Shown here: in pieces, positions 51,466 through 63,700 of the stretch | How the letters are laid out: every line of letters begins with the position of its first letter | Position numbering within the stretch: the stretch's first letter is position 1 | Assembly: GCF_016239305.1 (NCBI RefSeq) | Contig: NZ_JAEHOQ010000001.1 | Location: 296,599 to 360,598, forward strand | Direction of reading: 5' to 3' | DNA length: 64,000 nt | Source of the DNA: Proteus vulgaris | GTDB taxonomy: Bacteria > Pseudomonadota > Gammaproteobacteria > Enterobacterales > Enterobacteriaceae | Program-made: the position numbers and the translations under genes | The notes under the pieces: model-generated | The model's input: only the letters and a program-made list of their open reading frames with translations | Databases searched by the model: none | What the model was told of the DNA's origin: nothing

Positions 51466-52449
51466 TTACTCATCAATATATTTAACCATATAAGATGCTG
51501 CTAAACTTTTTGCTTCCGCTAATTGTGCCGCATTTAATGCGCGAGCGGTACGTTTTAGCATTGCTTCATCACCATCACCATTTTCAACAGCAACAGTAAA
51601 CCATGCATAAGCTTCTTTCAGGTCACGTTTAACGCCTTTACCGTAGTAATAATTTAACGCGAGGTTGTTTTGCGCAAGACCATTACCTTGAATAGCTGAT
51701 TTTCTGTACCATTCAACGGCTTTACGTGCATCTTTAGCCACGCCATCACCTTCATCGTACATCACACCCAAGTTATTTTGTGCGTCACGATTACCTTGGT
51801 TTGCAGCCTTCGTATACCAGAAAACAGCTTTAGCACCGTTACGTTCTACACCTTCACCGTCGTCATAAGAGACAGCAAGATTATATTGTGCATCAGAATG
51901 GCCTTGTTCTGCTGCTTTTGTATACCAAACAACCGCTTTTTCATGATCTTGTGCTACACCGATACCTTCATCATAAGAGATACCGAGATTATATTGCGCA
52001 TCACTATCACCTTGCTCACCGGCTTTAGTGTACCAATACACGGCTTTCTCATGATCTTGCTCTACACCATCACCATCATCATAAGAAACAGCAAGGTTGT
52101 ATTGCGCTAAAGAAACGCCTTGAACCGCAGCTTTATTATACCAATAAACCGCTTTTTCTGCATCGCGATCAATATCATCGCTCATGTCATACATAAGTGC
52201 TAAGTTTAACTGTGCTTCAGCATGACCTTGCTCTGCGGCTTTGGTATACCATTCCAATGCCTTTTGTGCATCTTGTTCCACACCTTCGCCATTCTCATAT
52301 TTTACGCCCAATTGATATTGAGACGCTGAATTTCCACCTTCAGCACTTTTTTCAATTGCAGGTAAAGAGAAAGCGGTTTTGCTTTCTGCCATTGCAGCGC
52401 CACCGAAAAATAACGATGCAAGTACCGTTGCCAAGACAATCTTTTTCAT
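51466..52449 (-). CDS. Periplasmic Sel1-repeat (TPR-like) protein
   Basis: 327 residues. A clear signal peptide (MKKIVLATVLASLFFGGAAMA) is followed by seven consecutive 36-residue Sel1-like repeats with the pattern AQYNLGxxYDxGxGVxxDxxKAxxWYxKAAxQG, and a short C-terminal tail. The Asp-rich YDDGDGVEQD insertions recur in several repeats. Such solenoids bind proteins or cell-wall components. The partner is unknown. It occupies the mog-talB interval where E. coli has satP (yaaH). Confidence 0.88.
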   Translation of the reverse strand: MKKIVLATVLASLFFGGAAMAESKTAFSLPAIEKSAEGGNSASQYQLGVKYENGEGVEQDAQKALEWYTKAAEQGHAEAQLNLALMYDMSDDIDRDAEKAVYWYNKAAVQGVSLAQYNLAVSYDDGDGVEQDHEKAVYWYTKAGEQGDSDAQYNLGISYDEGIGVAQDHEKAVVWYTKAAEQGHSDAQYNLAVSYDDGEGVERNGAKAVFWYTKAANQGNRDAQNNLGVMYDEGDGVAKDARKAVEWYRKSAIQGNGLAQNNLALNYYYGKGVKRDLKEAYAWFTVAVENGDGDEAMLKRTARALNAAQLAEAKSLAASYMVKYIDE

Positions 52450-52575
52450 AATTCACCAATAATAAATAGAGTATTTTAATAATATATTTTTATAATTATT
52501 ACTGGATAAATAATTTATTCCAATCAATTTAATCTTAAAATTTTCTTAAATGTTATTTTGAGAAGAAAAAAATGA

Positions 52576-52604
52576 AAATACCCACCTATAAAAGATGGGT
52601 ATTT
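52576..52604 (-). terminator. Terminator of talB
   Basis: AAATACCCA and TGGGTATTT pair perfectly with an A/T-rich tail, 29 bases after the talB stop. Confidence 0.65.
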
Positions 52605-52632
52605 AAGATTTTTATAAGAATTTAACGACGAA

Positions 52633-53586
52633 TTATAATAAATCCGCAATCATTTTCTCTAATTTTTCCTGATCGACAGCAAATTTACGAATACCGTCAG
52701 ATAATTTATCTACTGCCATTGGGTCTGCATTATGCTCCCAATAGAATTGTGCTTCAGTGATAGCTTCTGGACGTGCTTTCACTTCACCTTTATAAGATAA
52801 CTTATGTTCAACTTCACCTTCAGCTTCTGATAATTCTTTTAACAGTGCTGGTGCGATAGTTAAGCGGTCACAACCGGCTAATTCTAAAATTTCACCCATA
52901 TTACGGAAGCTTGCGCCCATAACAACAGTGTTATAACCATGTTGTTTGTAATAGTTGTAGATTTCAGTCACAGAAATAACACCTGGATCTTCAGCAGGTG
53001 CAAATTCTTTTTTATCTGTATTAGCTTTATACCAATCCATGATACGACCAACGAATGGAGAAATCAGATAAACACCCGCTTCAGCACATGCACGAGCTTG
53101 AGCAAAAGAGAACAATAAAGTCAGGTTACAGTTGATACCTTCTTTTTCTAATTGCTCTGCAGCGCGAATACCCTGCCAAGTAGATGCTAATTTGATAAGA
53201 ATACGGTCGTTACTAATACCTGCATCGTTATAAAGCTTCATTAAGTGACGCGCTTTTTCGATACATGCTTGAGTATCATAAGATAGGCGAGCATCCACTT
53301 CTGTTGAAATACGGCCAGGGATCAGTTTTAAAATTTCTAAACCAATATTTACTGCCAGCTTGTCACAAGCATCAACGATTTGTTGTTCACGAGAATCGCT
53401 TTGTGAGCGTGCCCATTCAATCGCTTCATCAATTAATTTACGATATTCAGGAATTTGAGCTGCATTTAAAATTAAAGATGGGTTGGTAGTTGCGTCTTGA
53501 GGCTGATACAGTTTCATTGCTGCAATGTCGCCAGTGTCAGCAACAACTGTTGTCAGTTTACGCAAAGAAGTCAATTTGTTGGTCAT
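52633..53586 (-). CDS. talB: Transaldolase B
   Basis: 317 residues, the E. coli TalB length. The Schiff-base lysine is in [13 protein letters not shown], and other conserved parts are [10 protein letters not shown] and [12 protein letters not shown]. It transfers dihydroxyacetone units in the non-oxidative pentose phosphate pathway. Confidence 0.97.
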   Translation of the reverse strand: MTNKLTSLRKLTTVVADTGDIAAMKLYQPQDATTNPSLILNAAQIPEYRKLIDEAIEWARSQSDSREQQIVDACDKLAVNIGLEILKLIPGRISTEVDARLSYDTQACIEKARHLMKLYNDAGISNDRILIKLASTWQGIRAAEQLEKEGINCNLTLLFSFAQARACAEAGVYLISPFVGRIMDWYKANTDKKEFAPAEDPGVISVTEIYNYYKQHGYNTVVMGASFRNMGEILELAGCDRLTIAPALLKELSEAEGEVEHKLSYKGEVKARPEAITEAQFYWEHNADPMAVDKLSDGIRKFAVDQEKLEKMIADLL

Positions 53587-53890
53587 TTTGTTTATCTCAT
53601 CTACTAGGTAAATCTGTTTGCAGTCACCTGCGGATATCTATTGATAATAACATGGACTGCTCACACTACAAGACGCTTAGATTCATACAAAGCAATTATT
53701 TGAATGCCAAACGTTTTCGCGAAACAAAAGCAGAAAAAAACAGAAGAAGATCGCAAGCTGAATCGTTTAATTTATCGATTTTCACCCTAAATAAGAGAAA
53801 CCATTGTTTTTTCCTATCACTATAATTTAGCCTATTATCGAAAGAATTTGTTATATTTGAGCAACATTAAAATAGCCAATTGAGGGAATT

Positions 53891-54673
53891 ATGCTAATTA
53901 CTATTTCACCAGCTAAAACACTGGACTTCGAATCGCCTTTAGCAACAACGCATTTCACCCAACCTGAATTGCTAAAATATTCCCAACAACTTATCGAAGA
54001 GTGTCGAAAGTTATCTTCAAGTGATATCGCAAGTTTAATGAAGATAAGCGATAAACTCGCAGGATTAAATGCTGCTCGTTTTGGTGAGTGGCAACCCAAT
54101 TTCACACCAGAAAATGCACGCCAAGCTATTTTGGCATTTAAAGGTGATGTTTATACGGGCATGCAAGCTGAACTTTTTTCTGAAGATGATTTTCAATTTG
54201 CTCAACAACATTTACGCATGCTTTCAGGTTTATATGGTGTATTGCGCCCTCTGGATTTAATGCAACCCTATCGTCTTGAAATGGGAATAAAACTAAAAAA
54301 TAAAAAAGGTAGCGATTTATACCAGTTTTGGGGGAACACCATTACAGACACATTAAACAAAGCGATTGAAGAACAAGGTGATAACGTTTTAATTAATTTA
54401 GCCTCTGACGAATATTTTAAGTCAGTTAACTCGAAAAAACTCAATGCTGAAATTATTAAGCCCGTTTTTCTAGATGAGAAAAATGGGAAATATAAAGTCA
54501 TTAGTTTTTATGCTAAAAAAGCTCGCGGATTAATGAGCCGTTTTATTATTCAAGAAAAACTTACTGACAAAATACAACTTAAAGAATTTGATTTAGAAGG
54601 TTATCAATTTAACTCAGCAGAATCTGAAGGTAATACTTTAGTGTTTAAACGTGCAGAACATCACGTTAAATAA
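53891..54673 (+). CDS. yaaA: Peroxide stress protein YaaA (DUF328/UPF0246)
   Basis: 260 residues (E. coli 258). It begins [17 protein letters not shown] and contains [30 protein letters not shown] and [13 protein letters not shown], the marks of the YaaA family. In E. coli it lowers free iron during hydrogen peroxide stress. GAGGG precedes the ATG. The 304-bp gap to talB contains no further gene. Confidence 0.95.
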   Translation: MLITISPAKTLDFESPLATTHFTQPELLKYSQQLIEECRKLSSSDIASLMKISDKLAGLNAARFGEWQPNFTPENARQAILAFKGDVYTGMQAELFSEDDFQFAQQHLRMLSGLYGVLRPLDLMQPYRLEMGIKLKNKKGSDLYQFWGNTITDTLNKAIEEQGDNVLINLASDEYFKSVNSKKLNAEIIKPVFLDEKNGKYKVISFYAKKARGLMSRFIIQEKLTDKIQLKEFDLEGYQFNSAESEGNTLVFKRAEHHVK

Positions 54674-54687
54674 AATAGATATCACAT

Positions 54688-54724
54688 AATAATAAAGCTC
54701 AATTTTTATATGAGCTTTATTATT
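54688..54724. terminator. Bidirectional terminator between yaaA and the giant toxin gene
   Basis: AATAATAAAGCTCA and TGAGCTTTATTATT pair perfectly over 14 bp, in the 60-bp gap between the two convergent genes. Confidence 0.85.
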
Positions 54725-54733
54725 TACATCTAA

Positions 54734-57700
54734 TTATTTTAATTGATTTACTACTACTGGTAACAATGACCAATCCAATGAAGGCGGTAATTGTGAGCCA
54801 TTCATTGAAGCAAGCTGATTGGCATTAAACTGCGCCATTTCATGAATAATAGTATTTAACCCGATGTCGCTTAATTCAGCCTCAACCTGTATTATCTCAT
54901 GATGTGATTTTTCTGCTTGATATCTATCTTTAATACGCAGTGTAAATTCACTATCTTCTGTTTTTAATAGCTCATCACTATTCTCGCGTGACGAGAGCAA
55001 TGTTTCAGCTTGTTTTAATCCTATGATAAATAATTTGTTGTCACCTTGGCTATCAAATACAGTTACTTCACCTTTATGCCGATTAATAATATAAATATCA
55101 TTACCAACACCACCTTCTAAATAATCATTACCCTTATCCGAAATTAGAACATCATTACCATCACCGCCATAAAGGCTATCATTACCCTCTTCAGCTAAAA
55201 GAATATGATGCCCTTTTGTCACAATCAAAGTATCATCTCCTCCTCCACCAGATATTATCGAACTACCTGCATTATTATTAATAATTAAATCATTACCTTC
55301 TAACATATCAATTACAGGTAATAAATCGAGCTCAGGAATAGTGCTAGATTTTAATGCATTAGCAAGAAGTGAATTATGTCCTATCGATAACGAAAGATCC
55401 CATTCTTTAGCAGTAAATTTATTCAATCTTATCGCTTCAGGAATAATGACACTATCATGACCATCTGTTATCTCAATTTTCGTTTTAATGACAGGTTCAA
55501 GTAAAATATTTTCACTTTGAAAATGAGGAAACCTAAAAACTTTACCCTCTTTATCAAGAATACGAATTTCAATATCTGCTTTTAAAATTTCAGCTAAATA
55601 ATATTCACCAATATCAAGTGTCAGATGTTTTTTAACATTATAACGATGCATTAGAATACCTTTTTCCAACTTCAGATCGTAACCACTTACATCAGGTAAA
55701 ATAATTGTTGCTGTACTTTTTAGCTTCGGTTCAATACCTGATATACCAGGGAGAATAGAAATTGAGTCATCACGTTCAGAGGCAATAAAGCTTTTCAGTT
55801 GATAAGTATCATGACCATTACTTAAATTAATGAATGAATTAGGTGTAATTGAGAAATACGTATTATTTCCTTTATTTCCTGTCAATCCAAACTCTAATAG
55901 ATTGCCAACAGCAATCCCACTATATTTCAGTTTAGAATTTAACGTATATTTTTCATTATCATTACCAAATCGTACTGTTAATAATCGTTCTTGTTCATCA
56001 ATAGAAAAATAGTCTATTTTATCTTTTCGTGTTGAATAATGTTCAAAATAACTAAATATAAATAATGCTTCATCCTGTAGTGCTGGGTTATCATTTAGTG
56101 TAAAAATAAATCCATCGTCTGTTATTATGCTATATTGATGATTAATATGACTTTCATCTATATTTTTATAGATATTTTTCAAACGTAAATATGTCGAGGG
56201 GATCTTTAATTTATTAGAATTCTTATTAATAGTATTTTCTAGCTCTAAAATAATATCCAACCGATCTCTTTTTATCGTTTTTATTTCATTGAAATTATAT
56301 TTTAATCTAACAATACTTGTTTCTTTTTCTTCCTGTTCATAAAGAATGATACTTGTAAAGCTTTTCTCAATTTCGCTATCAGCCATACGAGAAATAATAT
56401 AAATATCATTTCCTTTACCACCTTCTGCGACCCCTGCCATTAAACGAATAACATCATCACCTTGATGACCACAAATCATATCGCTTCCAGATACACCATC
56501 AATATAGTTATTGTTATCATTTCCCACTAATAAATCATTCCCATTTTTGCTTCCTATAATATTTTCTATATTATCCAAATATGCAATAACCTCATGATCT
56601 TGCACTTTGATATTTGGCATCGTATCTACTAATACTTTAGGTACTTTATTCCCAGATTTTACATCTTGGTGAAAATAATTTTTTTCCTTAAAATTTAAAC
56701 CATTTGAAGGTTCCTTAATATGAGAGAATTTTACATAATTAGATTGTAAGTTAATTTCATAACCAGAATGTTCAGGTGATTTTTCAGCAATACGCAGTGT
56801 ATCATTACCTTCTCGCCCATAAAAACGGCTGGCAAATTTAGGTACTTTTGTTGTATATAGATTAAAAATATCATCTTTTACTCCCCCACTTAATCGTTTT
56901 GTACCGTTATAAATATCAAAATAATTTTTTGTATTAGCGGGTGCAGCAATAATGTCATCTCCATTTTTAGTATTAAAATGAAACTCTTCATTTTCTTTTA
57001 ATTGATAATCAAAATAAGTATGTATTTTATTAACACAAGTTATATCATTAGATACTTTTTTCTTTAAAGGCTCTATTTTACTTAGAGTTAATTGAATGCT
57101 CTCTATATAATTATCATCATAAATATCCAACTCTAGGTTATTGTTATTTTGAACAATATCTATGGTGTATTTTTTTAAGCTATTAACATAAAATTCACCA
57201 TCAAAAATTAATATCTCATCAGTTCCTATTGCCTCTTTGGGTTCATAATATTTAAATTGTGTTTTTATTGCCACAAAATCAGTTGAACGACTATAAAATG
57301 CTTCTACTTCCTTTTGAGTCATAAATGGGAGCAAATTTGATGCAATAACTTTTCCTATTCCATTACCAAGTAGTCCGGTGGGATCTTGAAGTATTGTAGG
57401 CTCAACTTGATAATAATTTTTATCTTCATAATGATATTCTTCATTAGTATAAAAATATTTACTATTAGGATTAATTTTAATTAATTGCTGATAATATTCT
57501 TGACTAATATTTTCAGTTGTTGCTTTAATATGTTCTTTAGTTTCATTTAGTGTTATTTCATTTTGCTTATATGGTGCTATTTTCCCCGTAAATGCCGCGA
57601 GAAAACCACTTTCTATTTCCTCCCATACCGTAAATGAAATTTTTTCTTTTGCCTGTTCAACCACTCTCACCGCATTATAAATACTGGTTACCAAAGCAAT

Positions 57701-60700
57701 AGCAGCACCAACCACAATACCAATAGGTCCCGCAACGGTGCTTCCCGCTAATATTGCAATAGAAACACCAATAGTCACTAAGGCGGAAACAATCGCAATA
57801 CTGCCATTGACTATATAGTCTTCACGTTTTCGACTATCTGACTCCGAAGAAATACGGCTAAAATTGTCATAAGCATTATAAATATCAAATCCAACAGAAA
57901 GAATATTAAGTGCGACACCCACACGTGTACTTATTTTTCCTGCATACTCAAACGCATTAGATCGATGTTTTAGCATGCCTTTAGCAACAGCGATTTCAAT
58001 CAGTTCTGAAACACCGTTATAGCTCATTTCAGTCCACATAATTGCTAGATTTGTGGTTATCTCTTTTCGTTCTGTTTCACTTAAATGTTCATTTTTTAAA
58101 AGTTCTAACATATTCATGGTGGAATTAAAAGATTGCCAAATCCCAAAAGCAATATTGCCATAACCAATATTAGAAATAATTTTCATATGACGAGGAAGTG
58201 AAAGTGATGGATATCTCAATGCATTCCAATATGATGAATCAATGACGGCTTTATTTAACTCTAATAGTTTTGTTAATCGCTCTTTAGCAGCTAAATAATC
58301 AGTGCGATTAATATCTATCGACAATAGTTTTTTAATATTACTTTCTTTTTTATTTAATAGTTTTTTCAAGACTAAAATAACATTATTATCATTATCATTT
58401 CCTGATGCAGATAAAAAGAAATCATTTAATTTATCAGCATCAAAAGTTAGTTTATGTTTCCATTTTGGAATATCTTTTAATTTAACACTTTCAATATCCT
58501 TGCCATCGATTCGACATCCTAAAGAAGATAATAGTTTTCTATCTACTACTATATCATGAATACGTACTTGTGATTTTTTTAACTTATATGATAATAATTT
58601 TTCTTCATGTAACACGAGCTGTTTTAATAAATCTATAGAGTTCTTTTCATACGACATATCTACTTTATAAATTGAACCATTTAAATTACTTTCACTACCA
58701 ACTACTTTTAATATATTATCTTCCCCTGAAAAAATGCCATTTAAAAAACTGAGAAATTCAGTAGTTAATTTATTTCTTTCTTTCCCTGTTATTTTAACAC
58801 TACCAATTTTATCAATAAAAAAATCGTAAGTAATTTCATCTTTATTTTTTGAATTAATATTTAAACTCATTTTATTATCATGGAAATCAATAATATAAAC
58901 ACCATTAGATAATATATTAATATTACTTTCTAAGTTACCATACTTTAAAAAAATAACACTATCATCAATAGTATCTTTTATTGATAACACTTCAACAAGC
59001 TCTTCAAATTTTGATAAATAAATCTTCTCATCTTCATTTAATTTATTTTTAATTTTTTTCTTATATAAACTTTCAAATAAAGAAAAATCTTTTATTTTTA
59101 ATTCATCATTATTTTTATTATTAGTACTATAAAGTAACATCAATGATGAAATTCCTTCGGTAATACTAGTATAAAATGAATGCGGTAAATTAAAGAAATC
59201 TATTTGATGAGAATGATTATAGCTTCCACTACTTAATAATTTATTTCTTAATAGCTGTACCGTATTTTTCATTTTTTCTTTTAGCCATTCCAGCTCACTA
59301 ACATGATGAAAAATATCGTTTATTGAATAAACTTCATTCTCTTTTCTGTTAGATAAATAAAACTCCATATTTTCAATTGTATTGATAATCCTTGAATAGC
59401 TTTCTAAACTAGATACTTTTCTCAATAATTGAGCATTTGCATTTCCATACTTAGAAATAAACAACTCAGATAATAACTCCTGTGAAGAAAATGATAATAA
59501 GTTAATATTATAGGGAGTATCATAAATAGCATTAACGAGTATTTTTATATGCTGTATTTTTTCTAAAATAGAAATATTAGAATAGAATTTAGATTGAAAA
59601 ACTTTATTAAACTCATCAATATCAATTTCACCACCAACATAATGATTAAATTTTCTTCCTATCAATGGATCATAGATAACACTATTTAACTTATGCTTTA
59701 TTTCTTTATAAGAATTAGACGATAATAATATTGATAAATCATTAAAATATTTATGGATAGCATATTGAAGAGATATTTTATTGTTAATAATTTTGTCAAT
59801 AATATTATTTTTTATTGGGTGTTGAATATACTGATTTTTTATTTTATTTATAGAGTCAATAATTTTTTCATTTGCTACTTTACTCTCTAAAATTTCGTTT
59901 ACAGTACTTCTGTTACCATCAATAGAAATACCATTTTCTTTTCCTGTTCTTAAATCATAGGTAATATCATTTTTTTCTAAGAAATTGGTTGCTTCTAACA
60001 CCATAAAAAGATTTTCGTTTATCTTTTCCTGTTTTACAACATTAAAATGTTTTCCTGGTGCTATCAGAATATTATTTTTATACTCTTCATAGAGATGAGA
60101 TAAATTTCTTCCATTATGCTCCCCTATTATAGAAATAAATACATTATCTGTATTTATTTTTAATTCATTACTATTCTTTTGCGTAATTAAATTTTCATTA
60201 ATAGCAATTTTACTTCCTATTTTTATTTTATTAATATAATTATCTATTGAATCAACAGTGATAGATTTATAGATGGATTTTTTTACTTCAGGCAATAAAG
60301 ATATTATTTCAAATACATTACTTAATCGTGAGGCGTTTTCTCTATTTATAATAATTCTATAATCATCACTTAATAAAATAGAATTAAATATTTCATATCC
60401 TTCCGTTTTAAACCAATTTAAATCTATTTTATTTTTTCTAATCTTATTTTTTAAGGTTGTAGAAATAGATAAGATCTCATTAATATGTAATTCATTTGTT
60501 TTTATCTTATTTTTTATATTTTTTAATTTTTCGATCTCTTCAATCGCTTTATCATAATAGAGGCTTTTATAATACTTCTTCTTGTTATCAATAGGTATGT
60601 TAGAATATTTTTCATTAATATCAATAGTTCTTTTTTTCAACAACTTGATATATTCATTTTCTTCTCTATTTCTTAATTCTTTCTCTACACGTTCTTTTGT

Positions 60701-63700
60701 TAAAATAAATCTATGCGATATTTTTCTTTCTTTAGAAAAATAACTACTTTCTAACCCATCATTCCAGCGTTCATTTAATATTGTTCTAAAAGAATGGTTA
60801 ATCATTAACTGTTGGAAATTTGAAAATTCTTTTGCATCTCTAATAATAATTGTATAATTATCATTAATATGAAAATAATTTTTTAATCTATTTTCATCAT
60901 TACTTAAAATTTTATTACGTATTTTTTCTGGTACAAAAAATGTTGCTGGAAAATTATCATGTATTACAGCATAGGGATTAGCATCATCAGCACCATGATG
61001 AACAATTTCATATCCCTTACCTCGGCCTAAATCAGCATTAATTCTATTTTTTATTTTATTAACTTTTTCACTAATAAAACCAAGTTGTCCACCAATATAA
61101 CGATCATAAAGATCTTGAGAATTATAATATTCTTTATTTTTTTCACTTAACTCATCATAAATAACACTTTCTTTCCACTCTTCCCATGGCATCGGTTGTC
61201 TGACTTTAGTTTCAGAACCTAATTCACTATAAGGGTACATAACAGTAAAAAGATCATAATCTGCAATAATTGGTTTTCTAGATATAGGATCAGCAAGAAC
61301 TTCAACAGGAATTAAACTATTTTCTTGATATTGATTAACTGTATAATATTTTCTATCTCCTTCAACGAACTGAGATAAAGAAAATTCATACTGAATATCA
61401 TCTAATAGAGCTGATACTTTTAAAATATCACCTTTTTCTTCTAATACAATAAGTACTCCTTTTACAATTAATTCATCGACTCTTTCAAGTGAAAGAGTCA
61501 AAGGAACTTTAATCGCATAATTTTTTTCAAGTGATCCTTGTATTAATAAATTATATTTTTCAGCCTCTTTCCTTGCAGAAGCTTTCGCTAAACGCTGATC
61601 TATTGGGATAAATCCAGCCATAGGTCCCCAATCAGAACTTTTTCCTTTAATTAATAAACTCTTACTACTGTATTCTTTAGATGATATCAAGGTTGTTGAA
61701 TTAGTATCTACGGGTCTTACGCCAATAATCACATTTTCACTTTCTGCAATTTGCGAAAAAACACGCTGGTCATTTTCAGGCATACCAATTAAAGGAAGTA
61801 ATTCTAAGTTATCAATGGGTACTAATAACAAATCTCTAGATTTGTAATTAGAAAACTTTCTAATTGAAGGGTGCTGATTAGCTTTAACATCATGAAAACT
61901 TTTATATTCTTCACGATAACTAAAACTAAATATTTTAACCTCAGTACCAGATTTTTCAATTTTACGTTTTATTAAAAGGTTATTATCATCATATCTATCA
62001 TTATCAAAAGAGATATATATTTTTATATTTTCATCTAATTTATTAAAATTATCTAATACTGATATAGTTTTATTATTTGATGAGGTTAATACGATCCCTT
62101 CAATCGCTTTTCCTTTCTTTTTTAAATGATAATAGAGATCAATTGCACGTTTGCTATCATCATTACTAGCGTGTATTAAAATATCATTTCCAGAAATTCC
62201 ACGAACAGAGTTTAAATAATGATATGCTTTATCTAAATTTTCAGTTGATGAATCGAAGATAAATATATCATAACCTGCTTTTTGATACTCTATTTGATAA
62301 TTATTAATATCTATATTGGCATATTTATCATTAGAGAATAATAATACTGTTTTTCTTCTTGTTAAATAATTATTATCACTAAAGATATAGCAACCTCGTA
62401 TATCATTATACGTTATATTAAAAATATTTTGTCTTTTTGATTCTAAATCACCAGTGTGATTTTTATAAATTTCATTATTTTCTGATAATTCATTATATTG
62501 AAGTTCATTATTAAATAAAACAATAGGTTCAAGAATAAAACTACTTAGTTTTTGATTATTTTTAAACTGGTACCGTATGAGACTTTCTGTATTAACCGTA
62601 ATCACCTTATCAAAGATAATATCACCCGACTGGCTTTTATCTAGTTGATAAATTTTTTCTGCATTAATATCTTTTCCTTTAAAAAAGGATATTAGATATG
62701 ATCTAAATTTTTCTTCACTCGAAAATTCCACTAAACCGAAATTAGGATCATAAAAACCAAAATTTGATATTATCGATGTTTTATTTGCCCAAACAAGCAA
62801 AGTATGTTTTTTTGTATAAAGCTGAAAATAAAGAGGTTTTACTGTATTTTCTGCCTTTAATAATCGATTTAAAATAGCATTTAATGTTAACTCTGCTTTA
62901 TCATGTTGAAAATGAGCCGCTAGAGAAGAAAGAGAAACCTGTTTTTGACTTAATTCTTCAATTGTTAAAAGTAATTTTTTAGCTGAATAATTTAAAGAAA
63001 GTTCTGAAAAAGGAACCTTTTCATCCACCTTATTCTTATCTAATATTTTTAGTATATTATCTAATTTTTTTAAAAATCGCGATCCTTGCCTATACTCTCC
63101 ATGATGTTCCAAATGTTTTGCTGCAGCGATCAACATACTAAGTGATTCACAATACCCTTCTCCACCATCTTTTAATTTTGATAAAATCATTTGTTGTGGA
63201 AATGAAATAACATACGCCTCTTTATCAATATTTCCTTCATTTTTTATTTTATTAAATAATCTAATAAACTTTTTCTTTTGCTTTTTATTAATTTCTGTTT
63301 CTAATATTTTATTATCAATTTCTCTTACTATTGCACCCAATTCTTTCATTGTTAACCTATATCTATTTTTCTCAATATATTCAAAAATATCTTTTATTGT
63401 CATATTTTCCGAGTAATCATGAATAACATTCATAATATTATCTTTGTACCCAATTAGAAATTCAGTTTTCTTTCTGAAATCGGGATAAAGAAAAGAGAGT
63501 TTTTTATATACGTTATTAAATAGATGAATACTATTATAATTAGAATTTGATTTAATTATCTCGCTATTTTTTTCTATAGTAAATTCATTAACAATAGCCT
63601 CTTTCTTATAATCATAGCTATAATTTATATTTTTCGTTGTTGATAACTTAATTTCACTATTATTGATAGTATAAATAGGTACATTCAGTTTTTGAGCAAT

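Noticed and set aside
53490..53825. 111-codon plus-strand frame across the talB start
   Set aside because: It overlaps talB in antisense, has no family resemblance and is explained as a shadow frame.
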